From contig NZ_JADG01000003.1 of NCBI RefSeq assembly GCF_000518265.1, positions 992,001 to 1,056,000 on the forward strand: DNA of 64,000 nucleotides. The letters are read 5' to 3'. Positions within the stretch are counted from its first letter, which is position 1, and every line of letters begins with the position of its first letter. The notes below the pieces were generated by a model. It searched no databases. It was given only the letters and a program-made list of their open reading frames with translations, and was not told where the DNA came from. Of the stretch, positions 42,943 through 51,742 are shown piece after piece. This stretch comes from Actinomadura oligospora ATCC 43269 (GTDB lineage Bacteria; Actinomycetota; Actinomycetes; Streptosporangiales; Streptosporangiaceae). A program made the translations under genes and the position numbers.

Positions 42943-43551
42943 GTGATCGACCAAGACGGAAACGCGGCCGAAGCGCAGCAGGGTGACGACCTGGCCGGCG
43001 CGTTCGGCGGCAACGTGCGGCGACGCCGCGAGGAGGCGGGCCTGACGCTGGAGCAGCTGTCCACACGGTCGTCGGTCAGCCGGGCGATGTTGTCCAAGGT
43101 CGAACGCGGTGAGAAGAGCCCGACCATCGGCGTCGCGTCCAGAATCGCCCACGCGCTCAACGCGTCGCTCTCGGACCTGATCGGCGCGCCGACCGCCGCC
43201 GCGTCCGGCGTGGCCATCGTCATGCGCAAGAACGACCGCCCCGTCTTCCGTGACCCGGAAACCGGCTTCGAGCGGCACATGGTGTCAGCGGCCCCGGGCG
43301 CGGGAGGGGCCGAGATGGTCGTCCACCACCTCCCCGCGCAGGTCTCCACCGGACTGCTGCCCGCGTATCCGCCGGGCACGGAGAAACAACTCGTGGTGCT
43401 CGAAGGCACCCTCACCGTCGCGATCGGCGGGATCAACGAGACCCTGAACGCAGGCGACTCCCTGTTCCTCCAGGCCGACGCGGACCACGGCTTCGCCAAC
43501 CGAACGAACGCCCCCTGCGAATACATCATGGTCATCTCACGCAGAACCTGA
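42943..43551 (+). CDS. XRE-family regulator with C-terminal cupin sensor
   Basis: 202 residues. Helix-turn-helix about 20-75 (G-L-T-L-E-Q-L-S-T-R-S-S-V-S-R-A-M-L-S-K-V-E-R-G) and a cupin_2 domain about 120-195 (P-P-G-T-E-K-Q-L-V-V-L-E-G-T-L near 145-159, F-L-Q-A-D-A-D-H-G-F near 178-187). This two-domain form regulates adjacent catabolic or detoxifying enzymes in response to a ligand. GTG 42943 is chosen because AGGAG precedes it. It is divergent from the MBL hydrolase. Confidence 0.88.
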   Translation: MIDQDGNAAEAQQGDDLAGAFGGNVRRRREEAGLTLEQLSTRSSVSRAMLSKVERGEKSPTIGVASRIAHALNASLSDLIGAPTAAASGVAIVMRKNDRPVFRDPETGFERHMVSAAPGAGGAEMVVHHLPAQVSTGLLPAYPPGTEKQLVVLEGTLTVAIGGINETLNAGDSLFLQADADHGFANRTNAPCEYIMVISRRT

Positions 43552-43691
43552 CCAGCCACACCCCGCAAGCCCGCACGAACCCGACCAGCCCATCACCGAT
43601 CTCCCGGCTCCTTCGGGACGCCGACTGGCGAGCGGCGCCGCGAACCGTCGTCCGGTCGACACCCGAAGTCGACTGCGCGGATGCCCGCACT

Positions 43692-43731
43692 CCCTCGCAC
43701 GCTGACACCCTCCGGGGTCAGCGTGCGAGGG
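43692..43731. terminator. Bidirectional hairpin overlapping the S1 pseudogene stop
   Basis: Perfect 15-bp stem CCCTCGCACGCTGAC/GTCAGCGTGCGAGGG with a 10-nt loop. The right arm contains the TGA of the S1-domain pseudogene, and the plus-strand XRE-cupin gene ends upstream. Confidence 0.7.
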
Positions 43732-44258
43732 CGAGCTCGATTCTGCGCCGGGTCACGTCCACGTGGATGATCTTCACAGTAAGAACATCGCCGAGCTTCA
43801 CCGATACTTCCCCAGGTCGGCGCCCTGCAGCAGGCCTACGAAGCCGTTGGATGCCTCTTCGACGCGGACGAAAGCACCGAGGGAAGCGATCTTGGTGACG
43901 GGGCCGGTGATGGTCTGGCCGCCCCTGCGCTGTAGTCCGCCAAGGGCTCGACCTGGAGTGCCTTGAGGGAGAGCGGTACGCGTCCTCGGCGGGTGTCGAC
44001 GTCAAGGACCCGGGCGCTGATCTCCTGTCCGACGGCGACCACGTCGGACGGACGCTTGATGGGACGCCCGGACAGCTGGGGAATGTCGATCATCGCGGTG
44101 AAGCCGCCGATGTCCACGAAGGTCACTGCGAAGCCGGCGATCTCGATCATCGTTCCGGTGACGATCTGGCCTGGACGTAATGTCTGCAGGAAGGCCAACT
44201 CCCGTTCGGCGGGCTCCGGCAATATTCGCTCGCCTCCGCTCGTGGCCTGGATGATCAC
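43718..44258 (-). pseudogene. S1 RNA-binding domain protein with two frameshifts
   Basis: First S1 domain intact from the start (L-R-P-G-Q-I-V-T-G-T-M-I-E-I-A-G-F then V-D-I-G-G-F near 48-53). After A-D-Y-S-A the second domain continues in another frame (G-Q-T-I-T-G-P-V-T-K-I-A-S-L-G-A-F), then a second shift near 43805 is needed to reach E-V-S-V-K-L-G-D-V-L-T-V-K and the end L-A-L-A-R. Each break is explained by a single-base indel. The ATG overlaps the stop of the upstream hypothetical gene. Two independent shifts make a sequencing slip less likely. Confidence 0.7.
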
Positions 44259-44677
44259 GACGGGTGCTCCGGGGTGACGGGGTCGCTGCGGAAGGTCAGT
44301 GCTTCGGGGCTGAGGCCGAGGGCATTGAGCAGGAGGTGGATCGCCGCGTCAGTCTGCTTCCGAGAGCGGCTCACGGGCAGACCCACCCAGATGTACGTCG
44401 TGGCGTCGTGGGCCGCATTGGCCCGGCTGAGAGCGAAGTCGGTCCTTTGAATGCAGAACATGGCGGCGTCGACCGGCCCGGGTTCTTCCCAACTACGCTC
44501 GATCTGGAGCCGCAGCCGGGCGGCGAGCGGTTCCAGGGGTGCCGCCAGGCCTGCGACGATACGGAACCGACTGGAGGCGTACTCCCACATGCCGGACTGA
44601 AAAGCGGGGTTGCGCTTGCCGCCCTGGCAGGACGCCGCGGCCTCCCAGTCGGGTTCTGGACCCGGTACCTCGATCAT
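44255..44677 (-). CDS. Conserved-looking hypothetical protein coupled to the S1 gene
   Basis: 140 residues, soluble, family not recognised. It begins I-E-V-P-G-P-E-P-D-W-E and contains C-Q-G-G-K-R-N-P-A near 20-28 and an I-Q-R-T-D-F-A-L-S-R-A-N-A segment near 84-96. Codon usage is normal. The stop overlaps the S1 pseudogene start by 4 nt, indicating a former two-gene operon. A longer in-frame extension upstream lacks a good start. Confidence 0.5.
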   Translation of the reverse strand: MIEVPGPEPDWEAAASCQGGKRNPAFQSGMWEYASSRFRIVAGLAAPLEPLAARLRLQIERSWEEPGPVDAAMFCIQRTDFALSRANAAHDATTYIWVGLPVSRSRKQTDAAIHLLLNALGLSPEALTFRSDPVTPEHPS

Positions 44678-44826
44678 TGCTGCAGATTTCTGTGTCGGTG
44701 GTGACCGTAATGTAGCGGTGGGCCGCCCCCCAACGCTGACCTCCCCACAGCTCACAGCCTGACCACTTCGGCGGCGACCATTCGCCACGACTTGTGGGCG
44801 CCTCTCGGCCTACTACCTCGATCTCC

Positions 44827-45579
44827 GTGCATGATCTGGGTGTGGAGAGTTCGTGGGGCGATGACCTGACGGGTCCGTTGGCGGATGCCGAGCGACCTGC
44901 CGATGTTCGTCAGGCGGCCGCGTTGTGCATGGCAGCGGAGTTCGGGCCGGACGGCTTCCGGTGGATCAAGTCTCGGCGGTGTCTGGAGCGACGCGATGGC
45001 GCTGGACGGGTTGAGCGCCTGACGTTGGAGCCGAGCTATTACAACAGGACCGGCTCATTCATGGAGTTCGCGGTTGCCCAACTGCACGTGGATGAGCGGG
45101 CCGTGGGTTCCTGGCGGATCGCCAACCACACCTCGACGGTGATCCGCCCGGATGGCGCCCTGGATGTTGTGTGTTTCACCAGCTGTCATGACCTGGGCCG
45201 TGTCGACTTTCGGAACACGGTGGGACTGACACGGCCGGAGAAGCGGGTGGCCCATCTTGCGACGCTCTGCGGGCAGATCCGGCAGATCGTGCTTCCCTGG
45301 TTCGAGAGCACCCGGGATCCACAGCGGCTGGTGGAGGCGGTGCCCGAGGCCCTTCTGGGACCGTTCGCGTACGCGCCCGACCTGGTGGAGTTCCTCGTTG
45401 TGCGCGGAGAACACGAGCAGGCACGCCTGCTGATCGAGCGGGTCCTGGAAGTCGAGCCGAAGCAGCGAGAAGCGTTTGAGGAAGGACGGCGGCTGGCCGG
45501 TCTTGGGATCTCCGGCCGGCCTCGCTGGCACACTCCTCAGGTCCTCGGCTGGACCAGCGCCGTTCTTGACCTCTGCTGA
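44827..45579 (+). CDS. Hypothetical cytoplasmic protein (DUF4304-like?)
   Basis: 250 residues. F-G-P-D-G-F-R-W-I-K-S-R-R-C-L-E-R near 40-56 and S-Y-Y-N-R-T-G-S-F-M-E-F-A-V near 71-84 recall DUF4304-type proteins, which start with a short-helix-plus-basic-strand unit; the match is a guess. The C-terminal part (L-V-E-F-L-V-V-R-G-E-H-E-Q-A-R-L-L-I) is helical and TPR-like. GTG 44842 is an alternative start. The opposite strand carries an open frame that overlaps the last 525 nt. Confidence 0.5.
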   Translation: MHDLGVESSWGDDLTGPLADAERPADVRQAAALCMAAEFGPDGFRWIKSRRCLERRDGAGRVERLTLEPSYYNRTGSFMEFAVAQLHVDERAVGSWRIANHTSTVIRPDGALDVVCFTSCHDLGRVDFRNTVGLTRPEKRVAHLATLCGQIRQIVLPWFESTRDPQRLVEAVPEALLGPFAYAPDLVEFLVVRGEHEQARLLIERVLEVEPKQREAFEEGRRLAGLGISGRPRWHTPQVLGWTSAVLDLC

Positions 45580-46050
45580 GTCAGCCAACGGACGGGACGT
45601 CGATCCCCGTCCCCTGCGGGTTGTGCCCCGGCTGTCGGGGGTGGCCACCAGTTGGGGTGACGGTAAGGGGGGCCAGGTTTCGTGGAGGTGGGTCCAGAGT
45701 AGGGCGCCGGGTGTGGTGGGGTGGCGTCGGAACACCACGGTTGAGCGGCGGGAGCGGTCGGGGTGCGTCTCGGTGTAGGACGCCACGACCAGGTCGCCGT
45801 CGGCGGCGACCAGCGACACGTCGTGGATCGTGATGGTGAGGTCGGGGGCCGTGCCGTGGGCCGACCTCATCCAGGTGAGCACCTCGGCCGCGGTGAGGAC
45901 CGTGCCGTCCGGGGTGACCAGGGTGAAGTCCGGTGTGTGCGCGGCGGCGAGGTCGTCGAAGGACGAGGTGGGCAGGTCCCCCGTCAGCCATCCGGCGATG
46001 ACCTCGTGGTGGCGGACGATCTCGGCGCGGCAGGCGTCCAGCAAGGTCAT
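45055..46050 (-). CDS. SnoaL/DUF4440-like protein whose frame runs far past the domain
   Basis: The first about 130 residues form a SnoaL/NTF2-like domain (D-A-C-R-A-E-I-V-R-H-H-E-V-I-A-G-W near 5-21, F-T-L-V-T-P-D-G-T-V-L-T near 43-54, W-T-H-L-H-E-T-W near 119-126). The reading frame then continues about 200 codons, largely antisense to the hypothetical gene on the plus strand, before its stop at 45055. Family members end soon after W-P-P, so the natural stop has probably been lost and only the part to about 45650 is meaningful. The start overlaps the NmrA-like stop (ATGA). Confidence 0.5.
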   Translation of the reverse strand: MTLLDACRAEIVRHHEVIAGWLTGDLPTSSFDDLAAAHTPDFTLVTPDGTVLTAAEVLTWMRSAHGTAPDLTITIHDVSLVAADGDLVVASYTETHPDRSRRSTVVFRRHPTTPGALLWTHLHETWPPLPSPQLVATPDSRGTTRRGRGSTSRPLADSAEVKNGAGPAEDLRSVPARPAGDPKTGQPPSFLKRFSLLRLDFQDPLDQQACLLVFSAHNEELHQVGRVRERSQKGLGHRLHQPLWIPGALEPGKHDLPDLPAERRKMGHPLLRPCQSHRVPKVDTAQVMTAGETHNIQGAIRADHRRGVVGDPPGTHGPLIHVQLGNRELHE

Positions 46051-46913
46051 GCCAGCTCCCGCCAGGGCTGGGCGGCGGCCCAGGCGCGGGCCGGGGCGGG
46101 TTCCACGCCCAGGAGTTTCGTGCCGGGGCTCTCGGCATACAGGGACGGATCCTCGGCGGCGATCCAGCGGTAGGTCCCGGCGACCCCCTCGGCCATGGCC
46201 GGGCCAAGGGCGTGCGCCAGGCCGGTCGCGAACTCCTCGACGTCCTGCGCGACGTAGACGACCTCGCGGCCCAGCGCGGATCCCACCGCCGCCGCAAGTT
46301 CCGGACCGGTCAGAGCCTCCGGCCCGCCGATGTCCAGGGCTTGGCCGATGACGCCGTCCACGGTCAGCGCCGCCAGCGTCGCCTCGGCCAGGTCGGCGTG
46401 CGACAGCCAGGAGACGCGGGCGTCGGCGGGCAGCGGGTAGCCCAGCACGCCCTGGTGGACGAGCGGGCCCGCCACCCACGGGGCCAGCAGGTTGTCCAGG
46501 TAGACCGGCGCACGCAGCACCACCGCGGGCAGACCAGAGCCGAGCAATGTCTCCGTCGCCGCTCGGCGTCCCTCGAACACCGCCACCCGCGTCGGGACGG
46601 CCGGGACGCGGTTGCCCAGGTTGAGGACCACGCGCCCAAGGCCCGCCGAGCGAGCCGCCCGCACGAGCGTCGCGGCCATAGCCTCCGCCTGCGCCGGGTC
46701 CTCCAGCATCGGGAGCGTCACCGACGCGCCGGTCGCGCCTTCGAACGCCGCCGCCAGCCGGCCGGCGTCCAGTAGGTCCGCCGCGAACGGCTCGGTGCCG
46801 GGCAGCGTGCGGCCATCACGGCTGACGCCCCTCACCCGGTGCCCCTCCGCCAGCAGCCGCCGCACCACCGCGCCGCCCTGGAAACCGCCCGCGCCCACCA
46901 CCGTGTAGGTCAT
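46047..46913 (-). CDS. NmrA-like NAD(P)-binding protein
   Basis: 288-residue atypical SDR. NAD(P) motif G-A-G-G-F-Q-G-G near residues 7-14, substrate-side V-V-L-R-A-P-V-Y near 131-138, and H-A-D-L-A-E-A-T near 171. It lacks the classic Y-x-x-x-K, as NmrA/HSCARG-like sensors or reductases do. ATG 46913 is preferred because GAGGGG is spaced 6 nt from it; ATG 46919 abuts that sequence. Translationally coupled with the SnoaL-like gene and divergent from an AraC regulator. Confidence 0.83.
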   Translation of the reverse strand: MTYTVVGAGGFQGGAVVRRLLAEGHRVRGVSRDGRTLPGTEPFAADLLDAGRLAAAFEGATGASVTLPMLEDPAQAEAMAATLVRAARSAGLGRVVLNLGNRVPAVPTRVAVFEGRRAATETLLGSGLPAVVLRAPVYLDNLLAPWVAGPLVHQGVLGYPLPADARVSWLSHADLAEATLAALTVDGVIGQALDIGGPEALTGPELAAAVGSALGREVVYVAQDVEEFATGLAHALGPAMAEGVAGTYRWIAAEDPSLYAESPGTKLLGVEPAPARAWAAAQPWRELA

Positions 46914-47005
46914 CGTCATCCCCTCGATCGTCGTTCGTGATCAGTCTCGGGGTGCGGCGCGGTACCTTCGATAAGGAAAAGTCCTCGTTGCTTAAAGGAT
47001 CGTCC

Positions 47006-47941
47006 ATGGACGCCGATCTGCTCGGTGAGCTGCTCGACCCGCTGCGGCTGTCGGGGGTCTTCCACAGCCGATGGCGGGCGCACGCGCCGTGGGGCGTGGT
47101 CGGCGAACGGGACGACTGCGCGCTGCTGCACTACGTCCAGGAGGGCGAGTGCGTGATCGAGGCGGTGGAGGGCGTCGGACCCGTCCGGCTGCACGCCGGT
47201 GACCTGGCGGTTTTCCCGCACGGGGACGGGCACCGGCTGGGCGACGCGTCCGGCGGCTCGGCCGTGCCGCTGGCAGGACTGCTGCCAGCGCGGCGGCCCG
47301 GCGCGGTCGCCACCGTCGAGATCCCCGGCGACGGGCCCGTGACGACCATGCTGTGCGGCGGCCTGCACTACGAGGCCGCCGCGGCCTCCCCGCTATACCG
47401 GGCGCTGCCGCCGATGCTGGTGCTGGACCGGACGGACCTGGCCCGACACCCGCTCCTGGCCGACACCCTGCACAAGCTCGCGGAGGAGTGGACAGACGGC
47501 GAGCCGGGCGCGGGCCTGGTGGCGCTGCGCGCGTTCGAGCTGGTCTACGTGCTGGCACTGCGGGCGGCCGTCTCCAGGGACGACTGCGACGCCCCGGCCG
47601 TCCTGCGCGCCATGCGGGACCCCGCGATCGGCCGCGCGCTGCTGGCGCTGCAGACCCGCTACGCCGAGCCGTGGACGCTGGCGTCCCTGGCCGCTGAGGC
47701 GGGCCTGTCGCGGTCGGCGTTCGCGGCGACGTTCCGCGACCTGGTCGGAGCCCCGCCCATGCGGCACCTGGCCGAGCGCCGCATGCGGGAGGCCGCGCGG
47801 CTCCTCACCACGACGTCCATCCCCACGGCGGCCGTCGCCGAACGGGTCGGCTACGCCTCCGCCGTCGGCTTCCACCTGGCCTTCCGCTCCTGGGCTGGCA
47901 CGACGCCCGGCGAGTACCGCCGAGTCCGTCCGGCGGCCTGA
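47006..47941 (+). CDS. AraC-family transcriptional regulator
   Basis: 311 residues, cupin_6/AraC_binding N-terminal domain (L-H-A-G-D-L-A-V-F-P-H-G-D-G-H near 67-81) and two C-terminal helix-turn-helix units about 205-305 (W-T-L-A-S-L-A-A-E-A-G-L-S-R-S-A-F, then V-A-E-R-V-G-Y-A-S-A-V-G-F). It is a paralogue in design of the AraC gene at 9764, which also faces an NmrA-like reductase. AAAGGA precedes the ATG. It is divergent from the NmrA/SnoaL-like pair. Confidence 0.87.
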   Translation: MDADLLGELLDPLRLSGVFHSRWRAHAPWGVVGERDDCALLHYVQEGECVIEAVEGVGPVRLHAGDLAVFPHGDGHRLGDASGGSAVPLAGLLPARRPGAVATVEIPGDGPVTTMLCGGLHYEAAAASPLYRALPPMLVLDRTDLARHPLLADTLHKLAEEWTDGEPGAGLVALRAFELVYVLALRAAVSRDDCDAPAVLRAMRDPAIGRALLALQTRYAEPWTLASLAAEAGLSRSAFAATFRDLVGAPPMRHLAERRMREAARLLTTTSIPTAAVAERVGYASAVGFHLAFRSWAGTTPGEYRRVRPAA

Positions 47942-48011
47942 ACAGTCACGAAGGGCCAGGTGGAAGCCCGCCAGGTCCAGGTTGAAGAACCTGCGCAGCG
48001 AGCGGTGCATG

Positions 48012-48060
48012 GATCGTCCGTGGAGCTGCCGACACGGCCGTCCGCAGGTTCCCCGACCCT
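48012..48060 (-). repeat. Degenerate Tn3-type terminal repeat (right-end orientation)
   Basis: The outer half GTCCGCAGGTTCCCCGACCC closely matches the copy at 62412-62460 (GTCCGCAGGTTCCTCAGCCC). The inner half is diverged but keeps GATC and ACGGC. It lies in the 314-bp spacer between AraC and the sirtuin, in which no gene is seen. Confidence 0.4.
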
Positions 48061-48242
48061 GGTGATGGGCTGCTGCCGGACCAGGCATTTCCCGCAACTC
48101 GCGCGGAGGCATCACATGCCCTTGGTCCAACACGAGGTCGCAGGTCGACCGGTGCTGGCGGCTTCGCGGCCTGACCGTCCGATGGTCGGTCCGCCTCGTG
48201 GTCCTGCGCCGAAAACCGGTCGCGACCGGGCCCGTGGCACCT

Positions 48243-48248
48243 TACCGT
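48243..48248 (+). promoter_or_regulatory. -10 box of a leaderless promoter for the sirtuin gene
   Basis: TACCGT fits TANNNT and is 7 nt from the ATG at 48256; no ribosome site precedes the start. Confidence 0.4.
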
Positions 48249-48255
48249 CGCGGGC

Positions 48256-49011
48256 ATGGATCTTCCCGACTGGGCTCGTGGCGTCTCGAGGATCGCGGTG
48301 CTCACCGGTGCCGGGATCAGCACCGACTCCGGCATCCCCGACTACCGGGGCGCCAATGGCGTGTGGACCAAGAACCCCGAGTTGCTGGGCCTGTTCAACC
48401 GCAAGGCCTTCCTTGCCGAGGCCGACGTGCGCCGCCGGTTCTGGGCCGCGTTGTCCGTCCTGGAGGGACGCGACGCCGAGCCCAACGCCGCCCACCTGGC
48501 GCTGGCGCGGCTGGAGTCCACCGGCCTGTCGTTGCGGGTCCTCACCCAGAACGTCGACGGCCTGCACCAGCGGGCCGGGTCCACGCAACGCAAAGTCCTC
48601 GAACTGCACGGGTCGATGGCCACCACCACCTGCACCCGGTGTGCCGCCAGGACGCCGACCGAGGAGGTTCTCCACAGAGGCGAGGACGATCCTGCCTGCG
48701 CCTCGTGCGGCGGGATCCTCCAGCCGTCGATCGTCCTGTTCGGGCAGTTCCTCGACCAGGATCTCCTGGGCAAGGCCGCCAACATCGCCCGGGTCGCGCA
48801 ACTGTTCGTCGCGATCGGCAGTTCGCTGCTGGTCGAGCCCGCGGCCGGCCTGTGCCGGGTCGCCGTCGAGGCCGGGGCCACACTGGTGATCATCAACCGG
48901 GACCCGACACCGTACGACGACCTCGCCACCGAAGTGATCAGGGAGCCGATCGGCGTGGCCGTCCCCGCGCTATGCGCGGCACTCACCGCGTTGAATCCTG
49001 GGACGAACTGA
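48256..49011 (+). CDS. NAD-dependent protein deacylase, SIR2 family
   Basis: 251-residue sirtuin. NAD-binding V-L-T-G-A-G-I-S-T-D-S-G-I-P-D-Y-R-G near 15-32, catalytic T-Q-N-V-D-G-L-H near 97-104 and the active-site His in L-E-L-H-G-S near 116. A complete Zn ribbon C-x-x-C...C-x-x-C near 125-150 is present. It would remove acyl groups from lysines. The gene is monocistronic between AraC and a hypothetical gene. Confidence 0.93.
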   Translation: MDLPDWARGVSRIAVLTGAGISTDSGIPDYRGANGVWTKNPELLGLFNRKAFLAEADVRRRFWAALSVLEGRDAEPNAAHLALARLESTGLSLRVLTQNVDGLHQRAGSTQRKVLELHGSMATTTCTRCAARTPTEEVLHRGEDDPACASCGGILQPSIVLFGQFLDQDLLGKAANIARVAQLFVAIGSSLLVEPAAGLCRVAVEAGATLVIINRDPTPYDDLATEVIREPIGVAVPALCAALTALNPGTN

Positions 49012-49123
49012 CCGTTCACCCCTCAGTCCCGTGCATGCCCGACGACGCCGAGACGGCGAGTTGTCGGTGCGCCACGCCAGACTTGCGAGTGCACGTCCGA
49101 CGTCGGCCACCGAGGGGTTCCGC

Positions 49124-50194
49124 ATGCATCAGACCCAGTTCTGCGCGTTTCTCGGGCACGACTGTGTCGCGGAGGAATGGTCGGAGGTGCAGTCCTGGGA
49201 ACGACGAGCGCTTGTGCTGGCGTCCCAGGCGCACTTGCTGTCGTGCTGGATCGCCGAGGACGCGCCGGAAAGTACGGCCGTCCCGGCGCTCCTGCTCGCG
49301 GCCAGTGAGTACGACGCGCCGAACGACATCGAGGCGCCGAATGTGGCGACGGCGTACGAATGCGGGCTGTTCCCGCACATCGATCCGCCGTCGAACACCG
49401 CCAGGCACGTGCTCGGGCTGCAAGCCATCGACGAGGAGGAGTTGCAGCGGCTTGTCTGGGAGGAATTGTTGAGCCCGTGGCCCACAGGCGAAACCGTGGC
49501 GAGCGAAAGAGTCATGGCATTGGGCCGTGAGTTCCTAGAGGAGGTGACGCACTACTTTCGGGACGCGTACGTCGCCGAGACGGTGAACATCACCGACAAC
49601 ATGCCCGTCCCGGAGGAATTGCATCTCGTGGTGGCGACCTCAGGCGACGAGCTGACACGGTTGAGCGTCCTGCGGTCCGCGACCGCGCCGGCGCGGCGCG
49701 ACGACCTGATCCCCGATCCAGCCTGTTCCTTCGGCGGCCATGCATGCCCCGACAAGCATGTGCTCGACCAAGACGCCGCAGATCGCGCGCATGTGGCGTT
49801 GCGCGCGGTCAGTGCGGGCGCGACCCTCAGCCTGAGGCTGTCGGACTGCCCATGGACGGCCGAACTCAACGGCGACGAAAAGCCGTTCGACGTCGCCGAG
49901 TGGTACGCCGCCCTGGACGGCCTTCGCACCGAATGCCTCAACAACTACATCGACCACACCGAGGACATCGACGACCACTCCCTCGTCTACGCCGCCGTCC
50001 TCGGCGACGAGATGTTCTGCGAACTCCTCGACATCCCACTCCGCCGAATCTCCGGCCCCGCACCCCAACGCGCCCTCCACATCACCGGCTCCTGCGAAGA
50101 CGGCGACTGGCTCAGCACCGAACGGCCCTCCAGGTTCGTCCTCTTCGGCCCCACCGAGGCGATCTTCCTGCAGATCGACGCCGTCGACGCCTGA
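49124..50194 (+). CDS. Hypothetical protein of unknown family
   Basis: 356 residues, no signal peptide or TM helix, acidic overall. Features: C-A-F-L-G-H-D-C near 7-14, E-Y-D-A-P-N-D-I-E-A-P-N near 62-73, and a C-terminal region with D-I-P-L-R-R-I-S near 308-315. GAGGGG is spaced correctly before ATG 49124. Codon usage is normal and the frame is uninterrupted, so it is probably expressed. No function can be assigned. Confidence 0.6.
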   Translation: MHQTQFCAFLGHDCVAEEWSEVQSWERRALVLASQAHLLSCWIAEDAPESTAVPALLLAASEYDAPNDIEAPNVATAYECGLFPHIDPPSNTARHVLGLQAIDEEELQRLVWEELLSPWPTGETVASERVMALGREFLEEVTHYFRDAYVAETVNITDNMPVPEELHLVVATSGDELTRLSVLRSATAPARRDDLIPDPACSFGGHACPDKHVLDQDAADRAHVALRAVSAGATLSLRLSDCPWTAELNGDEKPFDVAEWYAALDGLRTECLNNYIDHTEDIDDHSLVYAAVLGDEMFCELLDIPLRRISGPAPQRALHITGSCEDGDWLSTERPSRFVLFGPTEAIFLQIDAVDA

Positions 50195-50396
50195 CCACGC
50201 TGGACGTGCCCTCGGGGTCACACATGCACAGCTGCGCACCCCTCCCCCCACCCGAGCGACGAGTGACCGACACCGCGCAGGCGCCGAAGTCCGCCCGGCA
50301 CCACGACAAGGTCACAGCGGGCTCAGGCAGGCAGGCCACGCCGCACGCCTCGGTGACACCGAGTGCGGCCTCCAGGCCGGGCTTCGAGATCCGAAG

Positions 50397-50465
50397 TGGG
50401 TGCAGAAGCTCACCGACGAGGACCGCCGGGCGCTCTCACCCCTGTTCTGGGTCCACATCAACCCC
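50397..50465 (+). pseudogene. Tn3-family transposase, C-terminal fragment
   Basis: Reads W-V-Q-K-L-T-D-E-D-R-R-A-L-S-P-L-F-W then V-H-I-N-P. This is the highly conserved last segment of actinobacterial Tn3-family TnpA (L-T-x-E-D-R-R-A-L-S-P-L-F-W-x-x-x-N-P-Y-G). The following Y-G-x-F-x-L-D ending and everything upstream are missing. Confidence 0.65.
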
Positions 50466-50526
50466 CAGGCCCACCCGAGAAGATCCGGGCCTACGCCGAC
50501 GCCCCTGACCAGGACGGCGCGCCCAT

Positions 50527-50572
50527 GGGGCTGAGGAGCTGGCGGACAGCCCGTTGGCGTTACAAATGATCA
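50527..50572 (+). repeat. Tn3-type terminal repeat (left-end orientation)
   Basis: Starts GGGGCTGAGGAGCTGGCGGA and continues with ACAGCC, GTTGGCG and TGATC. It is the same design as the copy ending at 62460, with a few indels. It lies 62 nt after the TnpA fragment. Confidence 0.6.
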
Positions 50573-50681
50573 TCGGTGAAATGGAGGTTGGCGGCTGGGG
50601 AACCCCAGCAGCCGTCTTCCCCGGGCGCAGGGCCTTCGGCCTCGCCGCCGCAGACGTTCGTCTCGCTGGACCTCTTGCGCG

Positions 50682-51584
50682 TCAGTCCGGCAGCCAGTGC
50701 AGCTCGTGCGCCAGGGTTTTGGCGACGACACGGATGCGCCGGTGTAGTGGCGACTGCTCGCGTGGGAGGACCAGGTGGATCGTCAGGCTGGGCGCGCCCC
50801 GCAGCGGTCGCCAGGTGAGACCGGCCGGTGATGCCGTGACCGCGGCCTCTCCGGCCGGGGCGAGGGTGACCCCGTCGCGCAGGTCACGCTGAGACATGTC
50901 GAAGGAGACTGCGGGCGTGTGGAATCGAGGGTGTGGTCGGATGTCTCGGAACAGTGCGGACAGCTGATCGTGGATCACGGGGTTGGCCGCACGGTCCGGG
51001 AGTCGCAGCGGATACGCGGCCGCGTCGGCGATCTCGATCTCCGGGTGTTCGGCCAGCGGATGGTGCTGTGCCAACTGGACCCCGATGCGCTGACGCCGCA
51101 GCAGGAACCGGCGCACGCCACGGCCCGGCTGTTCACCGCGGGTGATCCCGGCATCGATGCGGCCGTCGGCGACCGCAGGGGAGATCTCCGGTGTCGCCAT
51201 CGGGACCGCGCCGACCTCCAGTCCGCTGTTGCCGCGAATCAGCCCGTCCACCAGGGCCGGTGCCGTCTCGGCCCCGGCGCTGAGGCTGTATCCGATGCGC
51301 AGCGTGCCCAGTTCACCGGCCGCCGCGCTCCGGGCGGTGTCCCATGCCCGGTCCAGCGCCGCCAGCGCGGACGGCGCGGACTCCGCCAAAGCCGCACCGG
51401 CCGTGGTCAACACGACGCTACGCGTGTTGCGGGCCAGCAGGGCCGTGCCGAGTTCCGCCTCCAATCGGCGCATCCGGGCGCTGAGTGCGGGCTGTGCGAT
51501 ACCGATCCGTGCGGCCGCGCGGGTGAAGTTCAACTCCTGCGCCAGCACCAGGAAGTACCGCAGGCTCACCGTATCCGGCGCCAC
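50682..51584 (-). CDS. LysR-family transcriptional regulator
   Basis: 300 residues. Winged helix at 1-60 (L-R-Y-F-L-V-L-A-Q-E-L-N-F-T-R-A-A-A-R-I, then Q-P-A-L-S-A-R-M-R-R-L-E) and a periplasmic-binding-like effector domain about 90-290. GTG 51584 is supported by GGGAGGG; upstream in-frame extension lacks a ribosome site. Divergent from the DUF1330 gene, its likely target, with a 158-bp spacer. Confidence 0.87.
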   Translation of the reverse strand: MAPDTVSLRYFLVLAQELNFTRAAARIGIAQPALSARMRRLEAELGTALLARNTRSVVLTTAGAALAESAPSALAALDRAWDTARSAAAGELGTLRIGYSLSAGAETAPALVDGLIRGNSGLEVGAVPMATPEISPAVADGRIDAGITRGEQPGRGVRRFLLRRQRIGVQLAQHHPLAEHPEIEIADAAAYPLRLPDRAANPVIHDQLSALFRDIRPHPRFHTPAVSFDMSQRDLRDGVTLAPAGEAAVTASPAGLTWRPLRGAPSLTIHLVLPREQSPLHRRIRVVAKTLAHELHWLPD

Positions 51585-51742
51585 GCGCCCTCCCTGCCGA
51601 TTGATAACGATCCATTCTGAGCCTATCCCGTACCGGTCTTTCCCCCGACCGCACATCAAGCCCTAACCTGCGCATGCCGGGATCGATCGATCTGAGTGTC
51701 AATTCGAAGTCAGACGTGTCCGGCCGAACACAGGAGGTTTCC

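Larger units (their letters stand above)
50195..50681. other. 487-bp spacer of Tn3-type debris
   Basis: Contains a TnpA C-terminal fragment (50397-50465) and a GGGG-ended repeat (50527-50572). No intact gene. Confidence 0.55.

Noticed and set aside
23348..48060. A 24.7-kb element between the repeats at 23348 and 48012
   Set aside because: The right copy is degenerate and only its outer half is convincing; no flanking duplication or shared function of the interior.
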